DNA of 64,000 nt from Cacajao melanocephalus (taxonomy: Eukaryota; Chordata; Mammalia; Primates; Pitheciidae). A program made the translations under genes and the position numbers. The notes below the pieces were generated by a model. That model was not told the DNA's origin. It saw nothing but the letters and a program-made list of their open reading frames with translations, and did not search any database. The stretch lies in assembly GCA_963573385.1 (NCBI GenBank), contig CAUYLG010022188.1:62001-126000 (forward strand), read 5' to 3'. Positions 47,725 to 62,159 of this stretch are shown piece by piece (positions within the stretch are counted from its first letter, which is position 1; every line of letters starts with the position of its first letter).

Positions 47725-48182
47725 GAACAACATAAATAAACTAGGCTGTCTCAGAAAAATCAAGATACATGATTACCCTTGAATGAAAGAGTTGTGGATC
47801 TCAGGTTTTAAGATAATAAATAGATTATTTGGGTTAATTGGGAAACATCAAATCAGGACTAAAGATAGTTTTTCCTATGATCGTGGGATGATATCAAAGA
47901 TAAGGGTATGTTTAAATAATGTATTATGCTTCTCTGTATCAATCAGTCACCTTCGAAAGAAGAAACTTTGGGAAAGGCACTTCGTTTCTCTACTTCTCAG
48001 TTTACTGGAAGTAAATGGAAAATAATATTTTTCCAATTTCAAGATAATCTGAATGAGTATTCGTGTCATGAAAGGTGGGGAGAAATATTGACCCAAAATG
48101 AAATATCTTAATTGTTTTCCTTGGGGCTGGGTCAGAAAAAGCTAAAAGGGTTGCCAGTCTATATATATTGAAACTATTTGTT
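47725..48182. other. Unassigned intronic DNA
   Basis: No feature recognised. Confidence 0.5.
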
Positions 48183-48969
48183 TACAGGCATACTTCAGAG
48201 AGATTATGGGTTCCATTCCAGACTACCACAATAAGGAGGGTATCAGAATAAAGCGAGTCATATGTTTTTGGTTTCCCAGTATATGTAGAAGTTACGTTTA
48301 CGTTAAGCTCTGTAAGGTGTACATTAGCAGTATATCTTAAAAAGTACATACATTAATTTTAAAATAATGTATTTCTAAAAAATGCTAACGATTATCTAAG
48401 CCTTTAGCAATTTGTCATCTTTCGGCTGGAGGGTCTTGCCTCCATGTTGATGGCTGCTAACTGATCAAGGTGGTGGTTGCTGAAGGTTGGGGTGGCTCTG
48501 ACAACTTAAAATAAGATAACAATGACACTTGCCACATCAATGGACTCCTTTCATGAAAGATTTCTCAGTAACATCGGATGCTGTTTAATAGCATTTTATC
48601 CACAGTAGAATTTCTTTCAAAATTGGAGCCAGTCCTCTCAAACCCTAGGACTGCTTTATCAATGAAGTTTATGTAATAGTCTAGATTCAGTGTTGTCATT
48701 TCAACAGTGTTCAAAGCATTTTCACCAGGATTAAGTTTCATGTCAAGAAACCACTTTCTTTGCCCATCCATAGGAAGCAGCTCCTCATCTGTTCACATTT
48801 GATTATGAGATTACAATAATTCAGTCCCATCTTCAGGCTCCACTTCTGATTCTAGTTCTCTGGCCACTTCCACCACACCTGCAGTGATTTCCTTTGCTGA
48901 ATTCTTGAACCCCTAGAAGTCATTCATGAGAGTTGTAATCAGCTTCTCCCAAATTCCTGTTAATGTTAA

Positions 48970-49482
48970 ATTTTTTTTTGAAGCCACATTTATTTAAGTG
49001 TACAGCTCCATGGTGATAAATATAGGTATATTCTTTTTTTTGCCTTCCTCTCTCCCAACTCCCCTGAAACCCTCCCCAGCCTATGGTAATCACCAGTCTA
49101 TTCTCTATCTTCATGCTGCTTTTTTAACTCCCACATATGAGTGAGAACATGTGATATTTGTCTTTCTGTGTTTGGTATATTTCACTTGACATAATGGCCT
49201 CTGGTTCCATCCATATTACTGCAAATGACAGGATTTCATTCTTTGTTATGGCTGAATATTGTTCCATTGTGTATATATACATTTTCATTATTCATTCATC
49301 TGTTGATGAGCACTTAGGTTGATTCCCTGTTTTGGCTATTGTGAATACTGCTGCAATAAATATGGGAGCAAAGATATCTCTTTGCTATATTGATTTCCTT
49401 TCTTTTGGGTATGTATCCAGTAGTAGAATTGATGGATTGTATGGTACTTCTATTTTTCGTTTTTTTAAAGAACCGCTGTATT
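48970..49482 (-). mobile_element. L1 3' UTR/ORF2-end fragment, antisense, inside Tigger1
   Basis: 'cctatggtaatcaccagtct', 'cacatatgagtgagaacatg' and 'ttttgggtatgtatccagta' are antisense L1 wording. Confidence 0.88.
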
Positions 49483-49483
49483 A

Positions 49484-49646
49484 GTCCGTTTTCATGCTTC
49501 TGTAAAGAACTACCTGAGACTTCTATAAAGGATAATGTATAAAGGAAAGCAGTTTAATTGACTGACAGTTCTGCATGGCCGAGGAGGCTTCAGGAAACTT
49601 TCAGTCATGGCTGAAGGGAAGGCAAACACATCCGTCTTCACATGAA
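49484..49646 (-). mobile_element. MST/THE1-type MaLR LTR fragment, antisense, inside Tigger1
   Basis: 'gtattagtccgttttcatgc', 'aactacctgagacttctata' and 'tctgcatggccgaggaggct' match the reverse 3' end of an MST-type LTR. Truncated. Confidence 0.85.
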
Positions 49647-50576
49647 AGACCGTTGTTGAAAATCTGTTGTTTAGTGTAGCCATCTTTGTCAATGAGCTTA
49701 GCTAGATCTTCTGAATAACTTGCTGAAGTTTCTACATGAGCACTTGCTGCTTCCCCTTGGACTTTTATGAGACTGAGACTTCTCGCCTTAAACCTCATGA
49801 ACCAACCTCTGCTAGCTTCAAGTACCTTCTGCAACTTCATCACCTCTCTCAGTCTTGATAGAATTGAAGAGAGTTAGGCCCTTACTTCGGATTAGGCTTT
49901 TGCTTAAGGGAATGTTGTGGCTGATTTGAACCTCCATCCAGACCACTCAAACTTTCTCCACATTAGCAATTAGGCTGTTTCGCTTTCTTATCATTCCTGT
50001 GTTCACTGGAGTGGTACTTTTAATTTCCTTCAAGAACTTTTCCTTTGTATTCACAACTTGGCTAACTGGTGCAAGAGGCCTAACTTTCAGCTTATCTCAG
50101 CTTTTGACATGCCTTTCTCACTAAGTTTCATCATTTCTAGCTTTTGATTTAAAGTGAGAGATGTAGGACTCTTCCTTTTACTTGAACACCGGAAGATCAT
50201 TGTAGGGTATTCATTGGCCTAACTTCAACATTGCTGTGTCCTGGAATAGGAAGACCTCACAGGAGAGGAAGAGAGCTGGGGAGCAGCTGGTCAGTGGAGT
50301 AGTCAGAACACACAATTGTGTGTTAATTGATTGATTTAAGTTTGCCATTTCATATGGGCATAGTTTATGGTGCCTCAAAACAGTTATAATAATGACATCG
50401 AAGGTCACGGATCACATATCACCATAACAGATATGATAATAATGTAAAAGTTTGAAATATTGAATTACCCAAATGTGACACAGACAGGAAGGAAGTCAGC
50501 ATATGCTGCTGTAAAAATGGTGCCAGTAGACTTGCTCAATGCAGGGTTGCCACAAACTTTCCATTTGTAAAAAAAA

Positions 50577-50595
50577 ACACACACACACACACACA
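50577..50595. repeat. (AC)n microsatellite in the Tigger1 end
   Basis: AC units replace the Tigger1 bases just before its right inverted terminus. Confidence 0.9.
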
Positions 50596-50732
50596 ATAAA
50601 ATGAGATATACCCATATGCTGAAAAAAGTATCATATGGGTATATTATTGTTCAAGGTGCAGTTTGTTTGCATGAAGATAAAGGTACAGTTTTATGGGACT
50701 CCATATTGCATTTGGGACTTTCAAAAATCTAA

Positions 50733-50896
50733 AAGTCTTAGTTGGTTATGGTGGCGCATGCCTGTGGTCCAGGCTAGTTGGGAGGCAGAGGCAGGGGGAT
50801 CTCTTGATCCCAGGAGTTTGAGGCTGTAGCGAGCCATGTGCATACCACTTCACTCCAGCCTAAGTGACAGTGAGACCCTGTCTCAAAAAAAAAAAA
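50733..50896 (+). mobile_element. FLAM (free left Alu monomer)
   Basis: TTAGTTGGTTATGGTGGCGC to GTGAGACCCTGTCTC and poly(A); one monomer. Confidence 0.82.
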
Positions 50897-51019
50897 AGCA
50901 AGCAAAAAACAAAATATAGCCTAAAAGTCAACTATTGGGCATTTCCCTATGTGTTGTAGTGACCTGGTTGATACTTTTTTATCTCAAAAGTCCAAGACCT
51001 AAGATGGTAGGGTGACCAG

Positions 51020-51165
51020 CTCACAAATTATAGTTTCATAATCTAGTGAAAGTAAATCATACCCCAGTTATTCTGAGATTTTAATGAGATACTGTGCATA
51101 ATGAGTTTAGCATAGTGTTCTACACTGGGTAAGCACTCGGTAAGTGGTTTATTAATTGTAATTAA
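51020..51165 (+). repeat. MIR-like fragment
   Basis: 'ttttaatgagatactgtgca' and 'gtaagcactcggtaagtgg' match the MIR 3' part. Confidence 0.55.
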
Positions 51166-51169
51166 CCTA

Positions 51170-51495
51170 ACAGACTTCCAAAAAAGAATGCTTCTTTTCT
51201 GTTTTTGCCTATGTTATGTTATTTGGAAGACTTTCTACATCTGTTGTTTAAAGAATAATGCCCACAGAGAACGGCTTCTCAGTAATACAATAGATGACAA
51301 TCTAAAGCTAATTGTGCATAAAAATATCATTCTAACTAGTTGTTGAATTTTCAATGGAGTATGTTTCCTTTAGTAATGAAAAAATATGAAAACTTCTTGA
51401 GTAGTTGGAAGCTGTGTAACTTTTATTTAAATAGGGAAATTGTTTTATGTTAAATAAGAAAAAAAAGAGAGAGACCTCTCCTAAAACTGAATGGC
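51170..51495. other. Unassigned intronic DNA
   Basis: No feature recognised. Confidence 0.5.
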
Positions 51496-51508
51496 TACAA
51501 ATGTGGGG

Positions 51509-51812
<304 letters not shown>

Positions 51813-51819
51813 TCCAAAT

Positions 51820-52765
51820 GTGTTATTTTTAAGGCCATAAAAGAGTCTTTGTCTTGGATTTATTTTTTTATCTAGAGATCAGCATTTTTCTTTTAGATTT
51901 AATCCAGTTAAATCAGGGTTCACTCTTGGGTTTCTTGCTCTGTTCCCAGTTTTCCATTGCATAGCAGAATTTCTCCAGAGGCCTCGGCACATTGGCGGGG
52001 AGCAGCTGCCTTCGCCATAAACACCCGTATTGACACTGGAACACATCAACAGCAAGCAAGCTGCTTTGCCTTTCCACTGCCAGAGGCTCTGCACATTTAG
52101 AAATGGAACCATGAAAGGCATAATTTTAGATTTCCTCTTAAGTAAATTAAAATTAATGAACTGCCTTCTTCGTTTGGGATCTCATTTTTCCCTCTCAGAA
52201 TACTAGTACCATAGATTCTTTCCTACCAAAATGGAGGATCACCACTAAAGAAGCAGGCATATCCATAAACATGAAATTTCTTACATGCTCAAGCATTCTG
52301 CTGATTGAAACCATTTTCTTTTAACCTTAGTCACTTTGAAGGCTGGAGGTTGGTGAAAGCCTACTCGCAGTGGGTTAAGTACCATTTCCATTCAGGACTG
52401 CAACTCAGCACATCCTCACTGAGGGCCAATATGTGCAAGCTATGCATGAAAAGCTGGGAACCACCTAGAGGTGGATGCTGGCTCCTGCCCTAAGGCGCTC
52501 AGCTCAGTCCTGTAGCTGTTGTGCGCCTGCACTGAGGCTTACTGTCCAAGAAGGATTGACTTTACCATGTTGTGTTGCGGTATAAGTGCAAGAAGAGGAA
52601 TTTTTTTAAACCTAGTGCTGCAGGATTCAAAGGCAGGAGTATAGGAGAAGTGGTGGTTTAGAAAAAGCTTCTGGAAGCAGAGGCCAGACACAATGGGGAA
52701 GACATAGACATTCGCAAATGCTTAACAGAATGCCAGGCATTGAATCAGGCTCCTTCCAAACATCA
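51820..52765. other. Unique intronic block, about 950 nt
   Basis: No repeat recognised. GC-richer with several CpGs at 51960-52040 and 52490-52530. No splice-flanked coding frame. Confidence 0.5.
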
Positions 52766-52769
52766 TTCT

Positions 52770-53069
52770 TCTTTTTTGAGAGAGTCTTGCTCTGTCGCCC
52801 AGGCTGAAGTGCAGTGGCACGATTTTGGCTCACAGCAGCCTCCGCCTTCTGGGTTCAAGTGATTCTCATGCCTCAGTCTCCCGAGTAGCTGGGACTATAG
52901 CTGGGACTACAGGCACATGACACAATGCCCAGCTAATTTTTGCGTTTTTAATAGAGATGGGGTTTCACCATGTTGGCCAGGCTGGTCTCAACCTCCTGAC
53001 CTCAGGTGATCTACCCTCCTTGGCCTCCCAAAGTGCTGGGATTACAGGTATGAGCCACCACACCTGGCC
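52770..53069 (-). mobile_element. Alu, full length, with a small internal duplication
   Basis: TTTTTTTGAGAGAGTCTTGCTC start; AGCTGGGACTA is repeated (about 52887-52909). Ends GAGCCACCACACCTGGCC. Confidence 0.95.
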
Positions 53070-53082
53070 CCCATTCTTCTCA

Positions 53083-53350
53083 CTTTGTCAGTCAGGCTGG
53101 AGTGCAGTAGTACAATCATAGCTCACTACAGTCTTAAACTCCAGGACTGAAGGGATCCTCCCACCTCAGCTTCCTGAGTAAGTGGAATTAGAGGCACATG
53201 CCACCATACCCTGTTGATTTTTTAATTATTTTTTTTGTAGAGACAGGGTCTTTCTGTGTTGTCCAGGCTGGTCTCAGACTCCTCAAGTGATCCTCCCATC
53301 TCAGCCTCCCAAAGCTCTGGGATTACAGGCATGAGCCAACACACTTGGCC
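53083..53350 (-). mobile_element. Alu, old, no T tail
   Basis: Body GTCAGTCAGGCTGGAGTGC to GAGCCAACACACTTGGCC. Lies directly behind the previous Alu in the same orientation. Confidence 0.9.
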
Positions 53351-53533
53351 TCATCTAATTTTCAAATATGATTTAAAGTTCCTTGTTTGTAGTTAATTAC
53401 AAATTAAAGAGATTGGAAAATATCAGCAAAAAAACATAATCATACTAGACATACTATTTTAAAACTTGTTTTTACCAGTTAGTACATTTTGTGCATTTTC
53501 TCTCGTTAAGTATGCTTTTTCACAAACTCTTAA

Positions 53534-53926
<393 letters not shown>

Positions 53927-54041
53927 TAGATAGGTAAGAAGATATAAACATAAGAGTTAAACCCTGAAAGTATTAGGAGAAAATATACAATCTAAATGGT
54001 GGACATTTTTAAATGCATGATATTAAGGATAGACACGTAGG

Positions 54042-54357
54042 CTGGGAGTTGTGGCTCACACCTGTCATCCCAGCACTTTGGGAGGCCAAGGAGGGCGGAT
54101 CACCTGAGGTCAAGAGGTCAAGACCAGCCCGGCCAACATGGTGAAACCCCATCTCTTCTAAAAATATGAAAAAAAAAATTAGCTGGGCTTGGTGGTGGGC
54201 ACCTGTAATCTCAGCAACTCAGGAGGCTGAGGCAGGGGAATCACTTGAACCCAGAAGGCAGAGGTTGCAGCAGTGAACTGAGATTGCACCACTGCACTCC
54301 AGCCTGGGTGATGGAGAGAAACTCTGTCTCCAAAAAAAAAAAAAAGAAAGAAAGAAA
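54042..54357 (+). mobile_element. Alu, full length
   Basis: GGCTGGGAGTTGTGGCTCAC start; A tail with GAAAGAAAG. Flanks AAGGATAGACAC and AAGGATAGAAAC. Confidence 0.95.
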
Positions 54358-54449
54358 AAAGGATAGAAACATAATAGAAAAGATGAGTAGTTTTGAACCC
54401 ATAAAAACTAAAAATCCTTTGGGTATCAAGAGTACTCTAAATAAAATGT

Positions 54450-54555
54450 AAAAACACAATCTTGTTTAATTCTCACAATAGCTTTGTGAAGTAGGTACTT
54501 AGTTTTAGAGAAGGAGAAACTGAGGCATAGAGAACTGACAGTGTGGAAATCAGTG
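54450..54555 (-). repeat. MIR-like fragment
   Basis: 'ttaattctcacaatagcttt' and 'gaaactgaggcatagagaac' match reverse MIR. Confidence 0.65.
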
Positions 54556-54579
54556 CTTTCTATGAGATTGATGATTTTT

Positions 54580-55180
<601 letters not shown>

Positions 55181-55199
55181 AGATTGATGATCTTGGTGA

Positions 55200-56245
55200 A
55201 GCTGGTAAAATAAGAGGCAGAATGAGGAGGTAGCTCAAGTTTAGTCTTTCCAGCAGCCTTGGATGTGAATCCCCGCTTTACCGCTTAGGAAAGGTTATGA
55301 AAGGGTAGCTTTTTAGACAGTTGAAAATACTATATTTTCATTCCATATTTTAAAGTGTTCATTTCCACATGCTTTCTCATGATAACTATTTTGACAAAAA
55401 AATAATAACTTTTTTAGATGTCTTGAAAGGAACGTCAGGTGGATCTTAAAATATGAAATCCAGAGACAGCAAGAACAAATTAGATGCTAATTACAATTCC
55501 TTTTACTATCCCTTATGGTACAGTATACTGTCTCTAAAATAGTAGAAATTGTCAAGGCCGCACTTGAATAGGGATAGTATAATATAGATCATTAACTACT
55601 TTTTAAAGAGATGGAATGTAAAAGCCAAAACTGTATGAGCTGTTATCAATTAGGCAAAATAAGAGTTTCCAGCTGTCATCATTTATTAGTGGGAAAATCT
55701 GGAATAAAAAAATTTAGAATTTAAATGTTGTTTAGGTCATCTTTAGGTAGATCCAATCAAGTTTAAAATTCTACCACGTCTTAGATATGAGCAGATGGCT
55801 CATTGATGGCATTCAGTAAAATCTTTCTTCATAGTTGGTTTAAAATTTGACTTAAAACAGCGATATAATATTTATCTTCTCTAGAGTGACAAAATTTATG
55901 TTATATAATAACCTCGACATGTTTACAAAATCATGTTTAATGGGCTCTCGAGAGCTCCAGTGAATACCACAATTTGGTCTGTTTTCAGCATTTCTAAGGA
56001 ATCTAGGAAAGCTGTAGGAAATGAAGTATCTATTGTAAACTTTTTGTATCAGGCTTAACTACTGCTTTCTTGAAGTTTAGCAAAAGGATAAAGGACTGTA
56101 TGTTTTTCATTAAGTATAGTCAAAACTGAATTTAAGGATTTTTGGTAGCTGTTTAGAATTACTGTTTGAATCTCTTCTACAAAGAATATTAAGATTTTTA
56201 GCATTTGAGAGTCCTAATATACCCACTTAAAATTCAGAAGACTTA
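55200..56245. other. Repeat-poor intronic block, about 1 kb
   Basis: No Alu, L1 or MIR recognised in the kilobase that ends about 390 bp upstream of exon B. No exon seen. Confidence 0.5.
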
Positions 56246-56248
56246 GGG

Positions 56249-56540
56249 CTGGGTGTGGTGGCTCACGCCTGTAATCCAAGCACTTTGGGAGTTTGAGGCA
56301 GGCAGATCACTTGAGGCCAAGAGTTCAAGACAAGCCTGGCCAACATGGTGAAACCTCATCTCTACTAAAAACACAAAAAAATTAGCCAGGCATGGTGGCG
56401 GATGCTGGTAATTCCAGCTACTCAGGAGGCTGAGGCATGAGAATCTCTTGAACTCAGAAGGCGGAGGTTGCAGTGAGCCAAGATCTCGCTACTGCATTCC
56501 AGCCTGGGCGACAGAGTGAGACTGTCTCAAGAAAAAAAAA
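56249..56540 (+). mobile_element. Alu, full length, 93 bp before exon B
   Basis: GGCTGGGTGTGGTGGCTCAC start; A tail AAGAAAAAAAAATTAG. Confidence 0.95.
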
Positions 56541-56632
56541 TTAGTAGTCTTCATCATTTAATTCCTTGTATATACATATATACTTGTAGATATGTGTAAG
56601 TATAATATAGTACATTTTTTTCCCCCAAACAG

Positions 56633-56724
56633 ATAAACAATCAGATTCTGTATGGAAGAAGTCACCAAAATGCATCTGCTATTATTAAGACTGCCCCATC
56701 AAAGGTCAGACTGGTTTTCATCAG
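56633..56724 (+). CDS. PATJ: PATJ internal exon B: last third of the same PDZ domain
   Basis: Seen: a good acceptor (pyrimidine-rich tract ending CCCCCAAACAG) precedes the exon and a GTAAGA donor follows it. The exon has 30 full codons plus AG, so the following intron is phase 2. The translation is [12 protein letters not shown] then [18 protein letters not shown], with the split codon probably Arg. It starts in phase 0, exactly as exon A ends, so the join reads [14 protein letters not shown], a normal PDZ bE strand. [10 protein letters not shown] is helix aB; the His at its start is the residue that selects Ser/Thr at ligand position -2 in class I PDZ domains. VRLVFI is the last strand. Inference: with exon A this completes one PDZ domain of PATJ. 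The domain is split between strands, as is common in multi-PDZ genes. Nothing in the exon is broken. The intron between the two exons is 24,330 nt. Confidence 0.9.
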
Positions 56725-57123
56725 GTAAGATTGCTGGATCTGGTTTTGCAAAATCAAAGACCTCTTCTGAAGATGTTATTAATGTAAGACTATATAATAT
56801 TTGATTTGTCTAGCAAAATCACTGTTCCTTCTAAAAACACATATTCCTTTTGTAACACACTTTAAGAAAGTATTGATTGTTTTGATTATGAGATTTTCAT
56901 ATTTGCTTTTCACGTTTCACAAGATAGAATTGGTAGCTGAGGCTAGTATTTATATTTCAGTTACAAAACATTCTTCCCTTTCTGGATCCATTTATCTTGT
57001 ATATAAACATAATGAAACCTGCTAACATCTCTTCCTGTCACTATTATTTGGTACATTTGCTGAGTAATGTCTTCATTAAAGAATAAACAGGAAAACAGAA
57101 CTGAGGGCATTTTTAGGAGCTTC

Positions 57124-57265
<142 letters not shown>

Positions 57266-57479
57266 TAAGAGTGCTGGTGAGAAGCTCAGTTGGAGAAGAT
57301 GTCAGCACTGCTGCCTAGAGTTGTATTGTGTATTTAGGGCTTTATACATTTACCCAGACCTCCCCTGCAAGCTGATAGAGCCCTCATGGTAAAGCAAATC
57401 AGAATTAGGGATCTTACTGTTTGTAGCCAGCATTGCCACAGCAGCAATAGAAATGAGGTTGTTTGATTCTCTTTCTTGG

Positions 57480-57690
57480 ACTGAAATGACAAGTAAATCT
57501 GAATTATTTTTAGGTCATGTACCTAACCCTCTATGTTCACTGTAGCTCTGCTTCTTTTTCCTTCTGGGACTCCATTATCATCTGTAAAATGGGATAATAA
57601 AGCACTTCCCTCATTCATTGTAATATTTCAGAAACTGAAAATGATCAATACAATATCTTGCATAGAGTAAGGCTTGAAAGAATGTTAGCT
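57480..57690 (+). repeat. MIR-like fragment
   Basis: 'gggactccattatcatctgt' with 'aaaatgggataataaagcac' match MIR. Confidence 0.7.
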
Positions 57691-57872
57691 GCTATTTTAG
57701 GATGATGACAGTCATATTATTCTTCTCTTTCTCATTAGTTACCAGCAGTAAGATCTGTCCATTCCCAGGGACCACTGGGATTAGGAGGTAGTTTTATTCC
57801 CAGCATGGGCACTAATGTGATTGAAATATTCCTTCCCACTTCTACTTCGCTCCTGAAGAAATCCTACATTAG

Positions 57873-58250
57873 GGCGGGGCATGGTGGCTCACATCTGTAG
57901 TCCCAACACTTTGGGAGTCTGAGGCAGGAGGATCACCTGAGTTAAAAGTTTGAGACCAGCCTGGCCAACATGGCAAAACCCTGTCTCTACAAACATACAA
58001 AAAATTAGCCAGGTGTGTTGGCGCATTACTGTACTCCCAGCTACTCCAGAGGCTGAGGCAGGAGAATTGCTTGAACCTGGGAGGCGGAGGCTGCAGTGAG
58101 CTGAGATCCACATAATTACGTGTGGAAAATGTGTACTGTGTAAAAACTCCTGGGGCTAAAGGAAACAAGATGAAACTGAAATCCTTGGAAAGATTTAGTG
58201 CACTCCAGCCTAGATGACGGGGTGAGACTCTCAAAAAAAAAAAAATAAAT
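57873..58250 (+). mobile_element. Alu carrying an 89-nt foreign patch
   Basis: GGCGGGGCATGGTGGCTCAC start and an A tail. Exact 14-bp flanks AAATCCTACATTAG (57859-57872, 58251-58264). Between CTGAGATC (58101-58108) and CACTCCAGCC (58201) a non-Alu patch replaces about 7-9 Alu bases. Confidence 0.96.
58113..58201 (+). repeat. Patch copied from 61399-61487
   Basis: Base-by-base comparison with 61399-61487 gives 86 of 89 identical, same orientation, offset 3286. Differences at 58120, 58125 and 58167. Begins TAATTACGTGTGGAAAATG. Confidence 0.97.
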
Positions 58251-58265
58251 AAATCCTACATTAGC

Positions 58266-59450
<1,185 letters not shown>

Positions 59451-59501
59451 CTTAGTCCATTTGGGCTGCTATAACAAAATGCCTGAGTATCTTATACAGA
59501 A

Positions 59502-59848
<347 letters not shown>

Positions 59849-60149
59849 CAGAAATTTATTTCTCACAGTTTTAGAGGCTAGGAAGTTCAAGATCAAGGCT
59901 CTAGCGGATTTGTGTCTGGAGAGGGCCCGCTTCCTGTTTCATAGAAGATCTATTATATGTATCTTCACGTAGCAGGAGGGGCTCCCTTGAGCCTACTTTA
60001 AAAGGCACTAATCCCATCATGAGGGCTCTGCTCTCATGACGTAAACAACTTCCAAAAGGTCCCACCTATTAATACCTTCATGTTGGTGATTAGGTTTCGA
60101 CGTATGAATTTTGAGGGGACACAAACATTCAGACCATAGCACGATCCTT

Positions 60150-60230
60150 TCCTGCATGGTCATTAAATGACAGTGTATAGCATATAATGGGTGTTCAGAA
60201 AGCTTTATTGAATAAATTTCCTTTTCCCTC
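60150..60230 (+). repeat. L2/MIR-like 3' fragment
   Basis: 'catataatgggtgttcagaa' then 'gctttattgaataaatt'. Confidence 0.5.
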
Positions 60231-60249
60231 CTACTAAGCAATTCCAGAT

Positions 60250-61790
60250 TACTTATTGTCCAAAGACAACAATTATAGTAAGTTTGTTGTTGTTGTTGTT
60301 GTTATTTTGTGGATTAAAAATATTTCTGTAATTCAGTATTTTACAAAAGTCCTCATACGTCAGTTCCTTTTCTCAGTACTTTCCCAAATTAGCTAAGACT
60401 TTTTTATATCTTCCTTTTAAAGGGAGAAAAAACATATAGGAGTGATTCTGAATAGTTATTTATTATAAGAACGCTGATTTTTGCCTATTTTAGAATCAAA
60501 TCCTGAGGCAGTTAAAATTTGATTTATTATCAAGTTTCCAGAAGTTAACACTTAAATCATCTCAGCACCACAGATGCAATTTTGCTTAAACTCTGCATAG
60601 CTTGTACTGTGTTATAATGTTACTTTGAAAACTAGTTTTTATAAAGTGTATTTCTTTACAATATGCTCTTCTATTTGGCAAAATTTCCTTCCTTAGTTGA
60701 AATTATTCTCTGTGCTTTTCCATTATACAGAAAATTTTGGCTTTTATAGCTTGGCAACTGTTTTTCAAATTTATTGACAATTGAGATGAAAATGGGAACT
60801 GGCCACAGGTTTTAGAGAATGACTGGCAGTAATCATAGAAAGCTATTAAAATATGCTACAGGCAACATTTTAATTAACTAAGGCCTTTAGTCTATAGCGA
60901 TGTACATTTTGTGATCATGTCCTTGTCATATTCTTTTAACACTTGTATTTATTCATATACTAATTTATCTATGATTGGCAAGGGGTCTGTGAGTCATTAG
61001 CACAAATTAGCAAGTTGCAGCTATTTATACATGACTTACATAATCATTTTTTCCCATCATTAGATTTTGGACAATACTGGAAATTGTACCCTAAACATAT
61101 AGTCTCTGATACACCAAATTATTCAACTCTGGATCATCCAGATGTGTATTACAATCTGGGTGCTTGCTATGTACTCTACATTCAGTTCTGTGGGTTTTCG
61201 TATTTGGAATTCTCCCCTTCACGTGAGCACACCTTCATTTAAGTACAGGAGGAAAGCTGTATTAACACAACAAATACATTGCTGTATTTGGCAGTGCAGA
61301 GATCCAAGGAGATTAATGACCTTGCCTGCAGCTCTTGTCGTACCTTCCCCCACTATCAAAAATTAAATGTCATGTATGACAACTCACTCTCCATTACTTA
61401 ATTACATGTGAAAAATGTGTACTGTGTAAAAACTCCTGGGGCTAAAGGAAACGAGATGAAACTGAAATCCTTGGAAAGATTTAGTGCTAGCTGTCAAGCC
61501 CCACTGAGTAAAAGTGGACTTACCATGAGCTCCACCTTCATGTATCGATTGCACATATGTCTTGCTTTTGTAATTAAAAATATACCATGGCTTGTTATCC
61601 TCTGCTCATGTCCCTGAAAGATGATATTGCTTGAAATGAATGTGTCAGAGTCATCTTGAGATGACCTTCTGAAGAAGCAATGTAGATGCCTGTTTTAAAA
61701 ACCCTTCTTATGCTCTTGATTTATTAGACCTAGTTTTGATAAATATGAAAAATAAATGCATGCACAAGCATGAGTTTTACTTTCATAAAG
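60250..61790. other. Repeat-poor intronic block, about 1.5 kb
   Basis: Only a (GTT)n at 60283-60303. No Alu or L1 recognised. It contains the apparent donor (61399-61487) of the Alu patch at 58113. No splice-flanked coding frame. Confidence 0.55.
61399..61487 (+). repeat. Apparent donor of the 89-nt patch
   Basis: Sits in otherwise unique DNA and matches 58113-58201 at 86 of 89 positions. The homology stops abruptly at both ends. Confidence 0.95.
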
Positions 61791-61794
61791 AAAC

Positions 61795-62065
61795 ATTCAT
61801 TCAGTTTTTTAAACAGGTGTTTACAGAACACCTACTTGTCTTGATGCTGTGGAGTCAGTTGGAAAGAACACAATTTCTGTCTGAAAGGAGAGGAGACAGA
61901 GAATAAACAATAGTCTAGTACCTTATCCAGTGATATAAGCACTATGATGCTGTGGGTACATATAGGAGATGCATCTGATGTAGTCTTTGGGGCCTGTGGG
62001 GAAGATGTCACAGAGAAAGATGCTTAGGCTAAGACTTGAAGGAAGTAACCAAAGTCGTAGGATGT
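61795..62065 (+). repeat. L2-like fragment
   Basis: 'acattcattcagttttttaa', 'gagaataaacaatagtctag' and 'aggctaagacttgaaggaag' follow L2 order. Confidence 0.65.
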
Positions 62066-62159
62066 ATAGAAACCCAAAGTTTCCAGAATTGAATACCCAG
62101 TCAAAATACCTGGACATTTGCTTCTAGGAGAAAACAATCCTTCTTTGGGAAAGTATCAT

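Larger units (their letters stand above)
48185..50614 (-). mobile_element. Tigger1 (pogo-type) DNA transposon fossil, internally deleted
   Basis: Left end CAGGCATACTTCAGAG with TA before it (48183-48184); right end GAGATATACCCA with TA after it (50615-50616). Matches Tigger1 over 48185-48960 and about 49650-50614. The centre is missing and replaced by an L1 piece and an MST piece. Transposase remnants read on the minus strand (e.g. 49601-49843), broken by stops and frameshifts. Non-autonomous and dead. Confidence 0.92.
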
